A stretch of 64,000 nt of DNA, from positions 2,337,001 through 2,401,000 of the forward strand of contig CP084619.1 of assembly GCA_025917655.1 (NCBI GenBank), given 5' to 3'. The notes beneath the pieces are model-generated. The model searched no databases. It was not told the DNA's origin and saw only the letters and a list, made by a program, of their open reading frames with translations. Source of the DNA: Chlorella sorokiniana (taxonomy: Eukaryota; Chlorophyta; Trebouxiophyceae; Chlorellales; Chlorellaceae). The position numbers and the translations under genes are program-made. How positions within the stretch are numbered: the stretch's first letter is position 1; each line of letters opens with the position of its first letter. Positions 45,769 through 56,680 of the stretch are shown here, one piece after another.

Positions 45769-45809
45769 CGGCTGCACAGGGTGCCGCCGGGGGCGCAGCG
45801 CCACAGTAA
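44233..45809 (+). CDS. Fanzor/TnpB-like RuvC nuclease
   Basis: The protein carries the RuvC motifs of the Fanzor family, eukaryotic relatives of the transposon-encoded RNA-guided nuclease TnpB. RuvC-I is LRWGLDPGMRDAFTAVN (Asp near 44531). A linker with STVEYLETSRQRADKRWREQ follows, then LDFYHKKAWRCKLWSAYSRK, VLVGFGSASVGYRSPISR and FPTKEFARVLGRHARVEMV. VDEYLTSSHCSKC gives the RuvC-II-type Glu and the first Cys pair of a zinc ribbon; VCNHC gives the second pair. A 136-base GT-AG intron (45402-45537) follows. VWNRDINAAKNML is RuvC-III with the last Asp. The tail is Glu/Gln-rich and ends GAAPQ-stop. The reading moves one frame at C/G runs near 44995, 45127, 45198 and 45653, always as one missing base would do. 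The N-terminus before RuvC-I is only about 90 residues of alanine-rich repeats, much shorter than in full-length Fanzors. Confidence 0.82.
44286..44475 (+). repeat. Three tandem repeats of about 63-66 bp coding an Ala/Gln-rich helix
   Basis: Units begin at about 44286, 44352 and 44415 and code for AALWQAQAAAAAAAAVQQAQ-like sequence. The third copy has diverged. The repeat forms the N-terminus of the Fanzor-like reading frame and would make a long helix. Confidence 0.85.
45483..45510 (+). repeat. poly(C)-(AC)n repeat in the Fanzor-like intron
   Basis: A C run and about ten AC units, ending 27 bases before the acceptor at 45537. Confidence 0.9.
45735..45767 (+). repeat. (CAG)11 trinucleotide repeat
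   Basis: An uninterrupted CAG run near the end of the Fanzor-like gene. It codes polyglutamine in the frame that continues to the TAA at 45807-45809. Confidence 0.9.
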
Positions 45810-46328
45810 CGTGGTCCGCCCTGCATAAGACTTTGGGACATTCACCTCCACGTGGGGATGACGGGTGTCCATGACTCCAGACATGCATGTGCACGTGTGC
45901 TTGCATGGCGAGGGGTTCATCATACGATGTCGAAAGTTTTTTCTGGAACGTGTGAACAAGCGAATCGTCCATCACAATTCACCTTTGTCCAGTAGGCTGG
46001 CAATGGAAATGTTGGAGCTGCCCAAGGTGCTGCCGTGAACGCTCACGACGGCAGCAGGAGCTCGCCATGGCACTGTACAAGGAATCACCTGGCATAGTGA
46101 CATGCAGATACCGATTTGTCTGTTCTTACTGAGTCGGCTGCTTGTGATTGGGAAGCATGAAATCATTGAGCAGCACCACAACCGACAGACTGCCCGTCCG
46201 CAGGATTGACAAGGCCCGTGCAGGGTTGTGATTCAGCACTGCGTCGCCCCAGCGTTGGACGTGCTGGCCTGCACCAGCTTACGTTCCGCTGGTGATAACA
46301 TGCAGCTTGCAGCACCACAGCACTGCCG
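45810..46328. other. 3' flank of the Fanzor-like gene / convergent intergenic region
   Basis: About 520 bases to the end of the sulfotransferase gene. In Fanzor and TnpB loci the guide RNA is made from the 3' end of the gene and its flank, so this is where one would be sought. The first 100 bases hold several short inverted motifs around CCACGTGG and TGCATGTGCACGTGTGC. I cannot define an RNA or an element end from sequence alone. Confidence 0.3.
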
Positions 46329-49024
46329 TCATTGCAGCTTGGAGGGAGCCACGCCCTCCCCGCCCTCCAGAAGGCCCCTGTCATCCACCGCCGATCCTAC
46401 AGCTGCCGCGGCCGCAGCGTCGCCAGCCCCAGGCCCACCACTGTCGCCCCCAACCGCAGCAGCTGTCCTGTTGCTGCTGGCCGTTGCCCCGTCGCCGCTC
46501 TGCTGCAGCCAGGGCAGCGCCGTCGGGAAGCGCAGCCGCTCGAAGTCCTCATGGAAGTAGCTGCGCACATCCTCCAGTGCAGATGATCCGAGGTACAGCT
46601 CCGCGTACCGCTGTCGCCGTTCCTCCTTCCTGCAGCGCCAGCGGCACTGACGCCATCATCTCGGGCGGTGTCCAGCGGTCGGTGTGCAGGATGCAGGATG
46701 CCAACGTTTGCAACAGGCACGCTGTTGCAAGCCTGCTGCTGCGCCAGCCTCCCGCAGCAACAAGGAGCCACGCATGCAGCACAGCGAGAGCGGCGCCCGG
46801 GGGCGGCGCTGGCGGTGCACACCTGGCCAGGTCAGCGTCTGCCACCATGAGGCGCGGCATGGAGCGCACCGCCAGCGCCTGGGTGCCCATGGGCCGCCGC
46901 GAGTTCACCAGCTTCAGCAGGCCTGAAAGTCGAGGAGTTGAGAGTATGGGTGCGGGTGCATGGGGGGCCGGGGGCGGGCGGGGGGTGATGAGTGGTGGGT
47001 GACACGGGGTGGGCAGCCAAGCTGCTGAAAGGGGGCCAGGTGCGCAGAGGCGTACATTGGCAGGAAAATCATCAGGCGTGTGTGTGTGTGGGGCAACTGT
47101 GGACAGGTGGGCTGGAGCGATAGCCCGCAGTCCCAGCGAGTGTTGAGGTGAAAGCATTCGGTGCCAGGGACGACTCGCGGTTTGCTGTCAGCCATGCTGC
47201 GACGGCAAACCCTTCACCCAAGCACCAGCTCCGCCGCCGCCACCCTAACATGCTCTGCCCTCACCAGACAGCTGACGCAGCCCTTGCATCAAAACACACC
47301 AGCCGCACCCCCGAGCGCTCCCACCTGCATGTCGTCGTCAATGTGCTCCACCCTGCCCACAAAGTCGACGGCGGGCAGCCCCGCTCGTCAAACAGGCACC
47401 GCGCCTGCGGCTCAATGTGCTCCAGGATCCAGCCAAAGCGCTGGAGGCAGCACGCGGGGCGGCCGACGCACTTGGCGCCGTAGGCCGACGGCGCAGAGGC
47501 AAAGCGCGGGAAGGGGTCTTGGCACTCAGGCTTGAGGCCAAGCTTGTGGATATGCAGCCAGGAGGAGATGGCTCGCGCCCAGGGGTTGCGCACAAAGGAG
47601 AAGACTGCGCAGGGGTGGGGTCGAACCTGGGCTTGGGCAGACCCTCCAGTCAGCATGACGGCGCTGGCTGGCCAGGTGGATGGCCGGAGCACCAGTGGCG
47701 TCTTGGCCAGCTGTGGCTGGGTACCCCTGGACGCCGCAGCGTGCGACATTAAGCATCACTCTCGCTCTGCGCCCCCTCCTCCCCGCACCCGCCCTCCCAC
47801 GCACCCACCCGTGTACTCTCGCCAGATCTGCTGCAGCTCCTCGGCATCCCACACATAGGACAGGCACACCGGCTTGCCGCGGCACATGGCCCAGCATGCA
47901 TCCTTGCTCCACCTGCATGGACAGGCAGGGGCAGCCCGGTGGGCAGAGCTTGGGAACAACGACGCGACAGCCTGATTGGTGCTGTGGCAAGCAGTGCAGC
48001 GCTCCCACGCCTCCATTCCAAGCAGGCGACATGTCCGCGGCCTTCCCAGTATCATCTGCACAGTCTGAGGCTGCGGCGGTGCTGCCCGGCTGCTGCAGTC
48101 GGCCAAAAACGTCACCAAACAACCCACGCCTGTCCTGTGGGGCCGGCAGTGCGCATCCCCCCCATCAATTCCATCCCACCCACATGCACAGCTCCAAGGA
48201 CACACCCCCACCCCCACACCACATACACTCATACACGTGCCACCAACTAGGGCACACTCCCCCAACCGCCTTCACGCACTTGCAGACCATGGGGTTTTCC
48301 TTCATGCCCAACGTCCGGCTGATGGAGGTGGAGGCGGTCTTGCTGGTGCGCACGTACAGGATGCGGTAGCGGTGGTCCGCGTAGAAGTGGCAGGGCGGCA
48401 CGGGGGACTGCAGCCCATAATTGCTCTGCCCCGCCGACGCATTAAAGCTGGGGGGGGAGGTGCGGCGCGGGAAGCTGGCGATTTGGCATGGGCGTAGGGT
48501 GCGTGCTGCACGCCGGCCAACGGCTCAGGGGCATTGCGCATATGCAGGGCAGTGACGCCGCAAGCTCACGTGTACGCGGCGGCAAACCAGCGGAACACGG
48601 CCTGGCTCATGAACTCGGGCACACCGTGCAACCCTGCATTCTTGTTGGTCATGTGGGACAACAGCTTGGGCCACTCGGCGGGCATGCCGCCCTTGACCTG
48701 CCGCCCGTACAGCTGCGATGGACGCTCCAGCAGCTCCGCCACCTGCTCCCAGGAGGGGCCCTCGCCCTCTGAGCTGCGGCCAGGGCTGGCCGCGGTAGGG
48801 CTGGCCGCGGTGGGGCTGCTGGCCTCGGCGTAGCCGCTGCCTGGCGCCCCCGCCGCTGCCGGTTGGTGCTCTCCCGATTGGCTGGGTGCGCTGCAGGCGG
48901 GCTGTTGTCTTGATGCAAATAGTTCTGCTACAACTGCACAAAACAGCGCAACCCAAGCCAGCAGCAGCAGCCGCTCTGCCCCAACGCGCGGCGCGCCTAT
49001 CCTGGCCAGCCTCCTTTGCTGCAT
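46329..49024 (-). CDS. Type II membrane sulfotransferase (carbohydrate sulfotransferase-like)
   Basis: The ATG at 49024 (MQQRRLARIGAPRVGAERLL) gives a short basic tail and one helix, LLLAWVALFCAVVAELF, the usual layout of Golgi glycosyl- and sulfotransferases. A Ser/Pro/Ala stem follows, then LSHMTNKNAGLHGVPEFMSQ. The 5'-phosphosulfate-binding loop is YRILYVRTSKTASTSISRTL (about 48370-48310). The 3'-phosphate-binding block is VFSFVRNPWARAISSWL (about 47610-47560). Cys-rich sequence (GAKCVGRPACCLQRFGWILE), LLKLVNSRRPMGTQAL and RSYFHEDFERLRFPTALPWL follow. A Gly/Ala-rich tail ends at 46329. A few codons upstream of the ATG are also open but start only at GTG. PAPS-dependent sulfation of a wall or secreted glycan is the expected role; the acceptor is unknown. 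Confidence 0.82.
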
Positions 49025-49255
49025 AGCCAGCCCTGAATACCAAATGTTACCTGTTCTGCGCGAGTGTCGCTTGATGGCGCGCAGCACTACACCTCATGTA
49101 CAGCAGGATCCGCAGACAAAACTCCTAGTCCTGGCCTTTTAAAGGTCCCTTCTGTGGTTGACTTGATGGCTTCCTTTGCAAACACAAACTTCATCATTCA
49201 ATGCAACATGCACAGTGCCTGGTGCTTAAGCAGAAGCGAACTTGCATGCCCCTCA

Positions 49256-52215
49256 TCACATGTATCGCTTTCGAATCTGCTTCTGCAATGCCCGCAGCTT
49301 CTCAATCACCTGCAGGTTTGCGCACGTGAAGCACTTGCACTATGGTGCGTCTTGATAGCCTTGGCTACCCTGTGCTGAGATCAAAGCGGCACATGCACAT
49401 GCCGAACGCTGAAACCCCCCGGCCGCCGCCCCCCCCCCCCCCACCACCACCAGCCACCTACCTCTGGGTTCATCAGCGAGGCTGCCTCGCCTGCCATGGT
49501 GGCCCTGCGCGTGCTGGAGTCGTACAGCTGCAGCACATTTTCAATGGTGTTTAGCAGCGCAGGGGGCGTGGTGCAAAGGTAGTCGACATCGGCGGTCTCC
49601 AGCTCGGGACCTGCACACCAGGCACACACGTCGCCGCTCAGCAGTCGTTTGCAAGCGGAAAGATACGCAAACCAGGGGCAAGTGACGGAGTAAAAAGCGG
49701 GAATCACAACTATACCATCAGTTTGCCCTTTTGGCTGCCCAGCAGGTAAGAGCCGGTGACCAACAGGGAAATGCTGCAGTTGCGGCGGGCCCTCACCCTC
49801 CTCAAAAGCCTCCTCTAGCATCTCCATACGCTCGCTTTCGCTCTCTGCCACAAGCAGGTGCTTCAATATGCGCACCTGCAGACGGTCGGAGGTCATTTGC
49901 TGTCAGCAGGCCCGTGCCAGCAGATGCAGCGCCACTCTATTCAACCACCTGGCAAGAAAGATTCAGCGGGCGATGGCGAGACCAGCCCTCACCTCCTTGG
50001 GCGCCTGCCTCGCAAAGCTCTCCTTGGCTTTGAAGTACAGATGGGCCATGATGTCCTTGACCTGTGTCACAATTGCAGGCACGCCGGAATCGTTGGTTTG
50101 AGTGCCATGGCTGCCAGGAACCACTACAGGCGTGCCACACAGCCATGCCACGGTGTTGTGCCAACCTGGCTGCTGTTGCGACACACAGTACTGAACTGCC
50201 CGCGGGGCTCCCCAGCAACCTCATGCCCCTCTGCAGTACACACACATTTTCCTGCACACGTGTACCACACATTTCCCCACAAACATATGCAACCCCTGCT
50301 CTTCAGCAACACGGGCTGCCCACCTCCTCCCGCGTGGCGTCGGTCTCCTTGGCCCCCGCATACGCCTTGGCCATCATCAGCAGCAGCGCCGGGTCTAGGC
50401 GACCCGACGCTGCCAGCTCATCAATCTTCCGGTCCGCCTCTTCCAGGCTGTCCACCTGGGGCGGCGGAGAGCAGGCCAGGGCAGCAGCACAGGTTTGCAA
50501 TGCCAGTCATGATGGTGTGCGGCAGCGGACACGTGTGCAACAAGGGTGCCCTTTCAGTGGGCCTCTTGCAGCAGGAGCCCCCAGCCAGGAGGTGCAGGCA
50601 AATCCGCCCCCTGCGACAAGCGGCACGCACCTCCAACAGGCTGCCAAAACTCTCTGCCGCGGCGCTCATGGCCCGCTCGTCCTCCAGCACCCGGTCAAAC
50701 GCCTCCACCAGCGCCACCAGCTGCGCGCCCAGCGCCATCAGCGCCTCCTGCTCCTTCTGGTTGTCCTTGGCCGCCCTGCAAGCCGTAATGGGTTCATAAG
50801 AAGCCAGGGCAACGGCGGTGCACACGGCAGACCTGCAGCTCATCCCGCCACTGAGGCTTCACCGCCAGCCCCCCACCCTCCCCGCACACCCCCAGCACAC
50901 AAACACAGCTGCAAGGACTGCAATGCAGCAGGCAGGCAGGAAGGGAGGGCTTGGCTGGCAAGAAAGAGACGCGCGCAGGCTGCTGCTGGTACCGCCAGCT
51001 TCCTCACTTGACTCGCAGATCCAGGTACTTGAAGAACTCCTGGCCCAGCGAGTTGCGCTGCAGGCTCACCATGCCCTCCCAGTCGCGGCTCGGCGCCGCC
51101 CTGCAGCCGCAGCAGGCTTGCTGAGCCTCGTCGAGGGCGCAAGGCGGGCTGACCGCAAGCTGGCTGCCAGAGATATGGTGAGGCTGGCATGGCTGGGGCA
51201 CAAGGCCGGGGCGGGGAGGACGTCGCGAGAGGCGCGGCGCATCACCCATTGTCAGTCGACCCCACCTGAACTTGTCGATGAGCTGCTGGTACAGCGACAG
51301 CTCCTCGTGGACGCTGGCCAGGCGGCGGCCCAGCCGGCGCAGCGCCAGCCGCTCCTCCTCCTCCCCTGCCGCCGATGCCCGCTCCTCGATCCTGGGGCAG
51401 ACGCGGGGTGGGTGCCTCAGCCTGGGATGCCTTCCGACCAGCGGCTGCACGGCTCTCGGATGTACGAATTCGCTGCACATGCTGCCCAACACGGGCGGAG
51501 CCCGCTAGCAGCAGCTGGGGACCACCCAGCGCCGCCCGATGATCCACGCCCACCTGTCAAACACGCCCTGCGCAAGCACCGGCCACTGCTTGCTGTACGC
51601 AATGAGTTTGCGCCAGTCGGCTGGATCCTTGGTGCTAAAGACGTCCACCAGCTTGTCACAAACCTCCTGGTTGCTGGCCGCCGCCTCTTGCTTCAGCGAG
51701 GACCCGGCCCCCGCCGACGACACACCAGCGCCTGGCGCCGGCTCGTCGCCGGCGTCGCGCCGGCGCCGGCGCCGCGTGGACACAACATCAGGCACAGGCT
51801 CGCCGTCGTCTCCCGCGGCTGCGCAGCGCACGACTGCAGAACACCACGAGGGGGCACGCATGGCTTCCATGCATTGCAGCTGAGTGAGTGCCTGGAACGA
51901 GCACCGCAGCTGGGCAGGTGAACCAGTCAGAGAACAATGCAAGAAAGCGCAGCCCAGCCCTCTTACCGGAGATCCGTCGCGTTGCATGCAGCGTCGGCCC
52001 GGCAGCGGCAGGCCACCGCAGCTTGGCGGGCTGCCAGGAGCAGCGAATTGGCAGCCGCACCGCCGCCGGCGCCGCCGCCACAGCCGCATGTGGTGCTGCA
52101 TGTTGCTGAGACCCGCAGCTGCTCTGTAGCGTTCGCATTCCTCAAGAATTTCTTGCTCCTGCAGCGTTTGGCTCGCCCCTCGTTGCACAACAGTGGAGGT
52201 GTGTTTGGCAGCCAA
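49256..52215 (-). CDS. At4g37920-like conserved plant/algal protein, probably plastid
   Basis: About ten exons read leftward. Recognisable blocks in order are KLVDVFSTKDPADWRKLIAY, RIEERASAAGEEEERLALRR with VHEELSLYQQLIDKF, WEGMVSLQRNSLGQEFFKYL, EALMALGAQLVALVEAFDRV, SLEEADRKIDELAASGRLDP with ALLLMMAKAYAGAKETDATR, DIMAHLYFKAKESFARQAPK, RILKHLLVAESESERMEMLE with EAFEEGEG, DYLCTTPPALLNTIENVLQL, and the end VIEKLRALQKQIRKRYM. The MAHLYFKAKES and TTPPxLL blocks and the V-I-x-x-L-x-x-L end match the plant protein known only as At4g37920, annotated as chloroplastic. The function is unknown. The 5' end is unclear: coding is supported from about 52215, but no ATG is in frame there; one at 52318 may begin a small first exon. 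Confidence 0.68.
49429..49442 (+). repeat. C-rich tract in an intron of the minus-strand gene
   Basis: A nearly pure C tract on the plus strand. On the minus strand it is a G tract just downstream of the donor that follows SLMNPEV. Confidence 0.8.
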
Positions 52216-52398
52216 AGTGTGCGGACGCGATGGTAAGTAATCACCTTTGCGCCTGGTATGTTTGCAATGTGCTTGTTGTTACGGGGTTGCTACCCACGGA
52301 AGAGGCAGGAGGCCCCATGCAGGTAGAAGGCTGGTGCCAGCACAGTTCAATGCTGAACTTGTTCCCTGGCGCTTGCCCCTTTCCTAGACTGCCTGATC
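52216..52398. promoter_or_regulatory. Very short divergent promoter region
   Basis: At most 183 bases, and perhaps 80 if the minus gene starts at 52318, separate two outward-reading genes. Both promoters must lie here or within first introns. No TATA box is evident. Confidence 0.45.
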
Positions 52399-55300
52399 AT
52401 GAATACTGAGGAGGTTGAACTGGAGGCTGCCCCGGCAGCAGAGCAGGCTACCGAGGCTGCAAGCGCCGAACCTCGCAAGCGAGTTCCAAGGCCGCAGCGT
52501 CCCGATGACACCGAGATCAAGGCTCAAGTTGATGCGCTGCAGCAATCCAGTGAGCTCCGGGCGGCGCTTGCACAGGCAGGGCACAGGTTCTGACTCCTTC
52601 CGTGGGTCGCTGGATGACCTGTTGACGAGGCCAGTTGCCGTTCCTGCAATACAGTTGTCAAGAAAAAGAGGCGCATAGAGGAGATCAAGGAGATCATCGA
52701 TGCGCGTCGCTCCGGCAAGAGCAAGGGCTCCTCCGAGCAGCAGACCATCAAGAACAAGCTCGCAGAGCTGCGGGGCCAGTTCCAGGCTCTGGTGGTGCGT
52801 GGGCCTGCCCGGGGTGCTGCCTTGTGCTGGCGGCAACCACCACGTACCGTCGGCTGGGACAAGCTTGGCTGCCTGGCAGCCACGCTTGCATTGTCGCAGA
52901 GTGTGCGCCAAGACCATGGCAGCCAACTGTGGCTGCAGCTGGCAATCGTTGCCACAATGTTGACCCGTCCCAGGCTTACTGGTACCGCCTGCCGCCGTGC
53001 ACCGCTGCTGCAGGCCCAGAAGGGACAGCTGCGGCAGCAGCTGGATGCGGCCAGCAAGGCACGGGAGAGCGCCCGGGCCTCCATGAAGGAGCTGCGCGGT
53101 ACCATGAAATTCACAAAGGGTGCGCACTGCGGGCGGCAGCAGCTGACAGGCCAGCAGAAGTGGTTCCAGCCCGGCTGTAGTGGCAGCCGCACCGGCGCTG
53201 CTGGGCGGTGTCCTGTGCCGCCAGTTCCCAGCTTCCTGCCATCAGGCTCCGCGGTTGGGCGTCCTGCTGTAGCTGTAGCATACTGCCAGCAGCCCCTCGG
53301 CGGCAGAGCTCACGCCGCCGCCGCGCCCTTGCCCCCTGCAGTGGAGGACATTGACGTGCACGTGGCCGAGCTGGAGCACCGCATCAGCCACGACTCGCTG
53401 AGCCTGAACGAGGAGAAGAAGGTGCTGGAGCAGATCAAGGCGCTGCGCAAGAGCCGCGCCACAATCGGCGAGCTCACCTCCAAGGTCAGCCAGCTGGAGG
53501 CGGACAGCAGCGCGGTGGACGGCCTGCGCGACGGCATCAAGGGGCTGGACGAGGCGATCGACAAGGTGGGAGGAGGGAGGGGGCGCTGTTGGTGCTGTCT
53601 GCTGAACAAGGCTCATCAGGGGCTTGCACGGGCTGGCAGCTGCGCTCGCTGCGCGCTCTCTGAAGCTTGCTCACGCGCTTGCAACGGTTGTGCCATGCCC
53701 GGCGGCCCATCTGTGCCGCTCAAGCGCGCCCCGGCCCGCCCCCGGCCCTGCCCCGCGCCCCCAGATCAAGGCCCAGGAGGAGGTGCTGCGACAGGAGCTG
53801 GCCGACCTGCGGGCCAAGGAGGCGGAGCGCGGATCCGACATCCCCGCACTCATCCAGGAGCGAGACGAGTGCAGGTGCGGCGGCGGCTGCTGCGCAGGGA
53901 GGCCGATCGTGGGTGCGCCAGGTGCAGGCAGCCACAGCATGAAGCAGGCAGGCGAGCGCACGGCCGCGGAGGGTGCCAGCGACGGAATTGAGCTCAGCGG
54001 TGGGCTCGGCAGCGCCTGGGGGGTGGGGGGGCCGGCCTTCCCACCGTTTGCGCGCCCGCGAGCGCTCACCCGGCCACCCCCTTGCGCTGCGCGTCCCCTG
54101 TCCCCCTCGTGTCTGTCACAGGTTGTTGGACTGCGACAGTCCACCTTGCGCGGTTCACCCTGTCGTACTGCCTCCTGTCGCAGGGAGATCTGCAAGGCGG
54201 CGTACCAGAAGATCCAGGACCTGCGGGCGGAGCTGGACGCGCAGTGGGCGGCGTACAAGGAGAACAACGCGCTGTTCCGCGCGCAGCTGGCGGAGGACCG
54301 CAAGGCGCGGCAGGAGGCGTACCTGAAGCAGAAGGCGGAGCGCGACGCGGAGCGCGCGGGTGGGTGCCGGCAGCAACCGCACTGGCCACGCGTGCACACC
54401 CTGCCGTTGGGGGCTGCTGGCGTGGCAGCCTGTGGCCCCAAGGCCTCCTTCACGCCCCCGTCGGCAGCGAATGTGCGGAGCGCCGCACTTGACCTCCGCT
54501 TGAATGGTTACGTTCGCTCCTCCCCGCCTTGCTGTGCAGCCCGCCTGGCGGAGCAGGCCCCCGAGCCGTTTGACAAGGAGGTCACGCTGTGCGACCAGCT
54601 GGCGGCCTACCTGGCCAAGTTTGTGGTGGCCCAGGAGGCGGCGGCGCCGCTCGAGCAGCGCGACCTGTCGGATGCGCTGGAGGGCTTCAAACCCATGGCG
54701 GTGCGTCGGCTGCCATGCGCAGCCCTGCCCCGCGGCCTGCGCTTGCCACCACGCCATGTACTGCTGGAACCGGTGCCAGGCTGGCTGGCCACTCTCCACT
54801 GCGTTTCTGCAAACTTTGTTTTGTGCCGCGTATCGGGAGCAAGTGATGGTGTGAGCGGCAAATGCCTGCTGACCTGCTCCTCGCCACACCTCCTGCCCGC
54901 AGAAGAAGGAGATTGACGACTCAGACGCCTGGCTGCTGGGTGGTGGCAAGAAGGGCAAGGCCAAGGCCAAGGGCAAGAAGGGTGCGCTGCAGCAGCCCAG
55001 TGTGGGCCGCGCCTTGCCCTCGCGTCTGCGGCAGGCCCTCTGGCCATGCTGGTGCCGCCTGCTTCCCGCTGGCTGTGCCGACCCCGAACCGAGGCCCTCG
55101 CTCCCCTTGCCCACCCTGCTGCTGCGACAGAGGAGAGGAAGGTGGCGGCCCCCGAGAAGCTCGTCCACTCGCTGGACATCCTGGAGGCCTTTGGCACGCT
55201 GCAGCTGGAGGTGCCCCTCACCTCGGACAAGTGCCCGCCGCTGCTGGAGGCGGTGGCGGCCAAGAAGGAGGAGTTCCTGCAGCGGTGCGCCGTCCGCCAG

Positions 55301-56006
55301 CTGCCGGCAACAGATGTGGCAGGGGGCCTCGGCGAGCCTGGTGGCTGAGGGGATCAGCGTGGCATTGCACAGCACTGCTTGTGCGTCGAGCCTGGGGGAA
55401 GCTGCCTGTTCCGTCTTGGCCATACCACGTGATTGTGTGCCGAGCGCGCCGCCTGTCGGTTCCTTTGCCTGCAGCCGCAAGGAGGCCAAGGAGCGCCCTG
55501 CAGAGCCTGCACCTGAGGCTGAGCAGCAGAATGGCGAGGAGGAGGCGCCCGACGAGGTGTGCCCCGCTTCACACTTCAAAATGAACAGCGCTTTGCATTT
55601 GGTGCCCCTGCCCTCCCAGCTGTACATTGCTCGTATGCAGCGAGGCACTCCCCACCACAGCACTTGAACCCCAAGCCTGGCACCCCACTGCTGCAGGATG
55701 CTCCAGCGCCAAAGGTGAAGAAGGGCACCAAGGCTGCGCCCCCAAGCTTGACGACGCCGCCAGCTGGCCCAGCATTGGCGGTGCGGTTGCACCCGCCGGA
55801 GGCACCGCGCCGGAAGAGGAGGCAGAGGCAGAGGCAGATGAGGATGAGGAGGCAGTTGAGGCGGAGGTGGTGGAGGTGGAAGAGGAGGCGGCCACGGAGG
55901 CCGTCGACCCGGCCGCTGACGCCCTGCCGTCGCCAACGGCAGCCTCGTGTCGGTCAAGCTGGACGTGTCGGATGACGGCAGCGTCGCTGTCACCCTGGGC
56001 GCGTGA
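52399..56006 (+). CDS. BFR1-like (nuclear segregation protein Bfr1) coiled-coil protein
   Basis: Bfr1-type proteins are cytosolic coiled-coil proteins that associate with polysomes and the ER in yeast; plant relatives are poorly known. The start at 52399 gives MNTEEVELEAAPAAEQATEA and an acidic/basic leader. Exons then give KKKRRIEEIKEIIDARRSGK, NKLAELRGQFQALV, KGQLRQQLDAASKARESARA, DIDVHVAELEHRISHDSLSL with NEEKKVLEQIKALRKSRATI, REICKAAYQKIQDLRAELDA with QWAAYKENNALFRAQLAEDR, and EVTLCDQLAAYLAKFVVAQE. DDSDAWLLGGGKKGKAKAKG, PEKLVHSLDILEAFGTLQLE and KCPPLLEAVAAKKEEFLQR follow. The VHELEHRI-NEEK-xxLxxIKxLxK pattern is the family signature. The acidic C-terminus slips frame at 55739-55743 and again near 55925-55936, then ends VSVKLDVSDDGSVAVTLGA. 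Confidence 0.85.
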
Positions 56007-56680
56007 GCGGCGTTACACAGCGCCGGCCTGTGGCGGTTGGCATCATCGCGTGCAGGCTGGGCCTGGGCCTGCTGGTCCCTCAGCCCCACGTGTGCGACCT
56101 GCTGCCCATCGTCGCCGACCGGCGCGCAAGGTCAAACAGCAGCGCCAACATGGCAGCGGCGGTCTACTTCGCTCGACGCTTGCGGTTGCAAGCAGGGCGC
56201 CTCGCGCAGGCTCCCCCTTCCGTGGGCAGCGCCTTGCAGAAGTGCTTGACTCACAGTGATCATATTCACTTTCTGTGATTTTGGGCGTGAGAACTTGGCA
56301 CGTGCATCGCTCAGGCAGGCACCTGTGGAGGAGGGCGGGCGGCACGGCAGAGGGTGACAGGCGGTGACATGGCGGAGGCTGATAATTGACCATTCTCGAA
56401 ATGCAACATTCAGATGACATGCGCACATATTGTAGCCTATCTGAAACGCGCCTCTCTGGCATAGCGGTTCCCGACCCTGCTCAAACGGTGCCAGGGTGCG
56501 GGAGATGCCCGTGCAGGACGTCGAGGTGGCCAGCAAGGCGCCTATTGCGCGAGTGATTCCCAAAAGCAAACGGAAACGGGGCGCCTACAGGCTTCCGATC
56601 ACTGTTGCAGTGGCGAGTGCCCTTTGCTGGCCCCAGAGCATGTTATTTCAATGACCATAGCCGTCATTGAATGATCTGAA
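56007..56680. other. Intergenic region between BFR1-like and glutaminyl cyclase genes
   Basis: About 670 bases between genes on the same strand. No TGTAA, repeat or coding similarity was recognised. A run of short frames on both strands appears to be chance. Confidence 0.4.

Noticed and set aside
44233-45809. Calling the Fanzor-like gene a dead pseudogene because it changes frame
   Set aside because: The same one-base pattern at C/G runs affects many housekeeping genes here, so sequence error is a better explanation than decay.
10987-55943. Programmed ribosomal frameshifting in the genes with frame changes
   Set aside because: The sites share no slippery heptamer or downstream structure, occur in unrelated genes, and cluster simply at C/G runs.
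54155-56089. A 644-codon open frame on the minus strand
   Set aside because: It is antisense to the BFR1-like gene, whose plus-strand exons show family motifs and splice sites. Long antisense frames are expected at this GC content.
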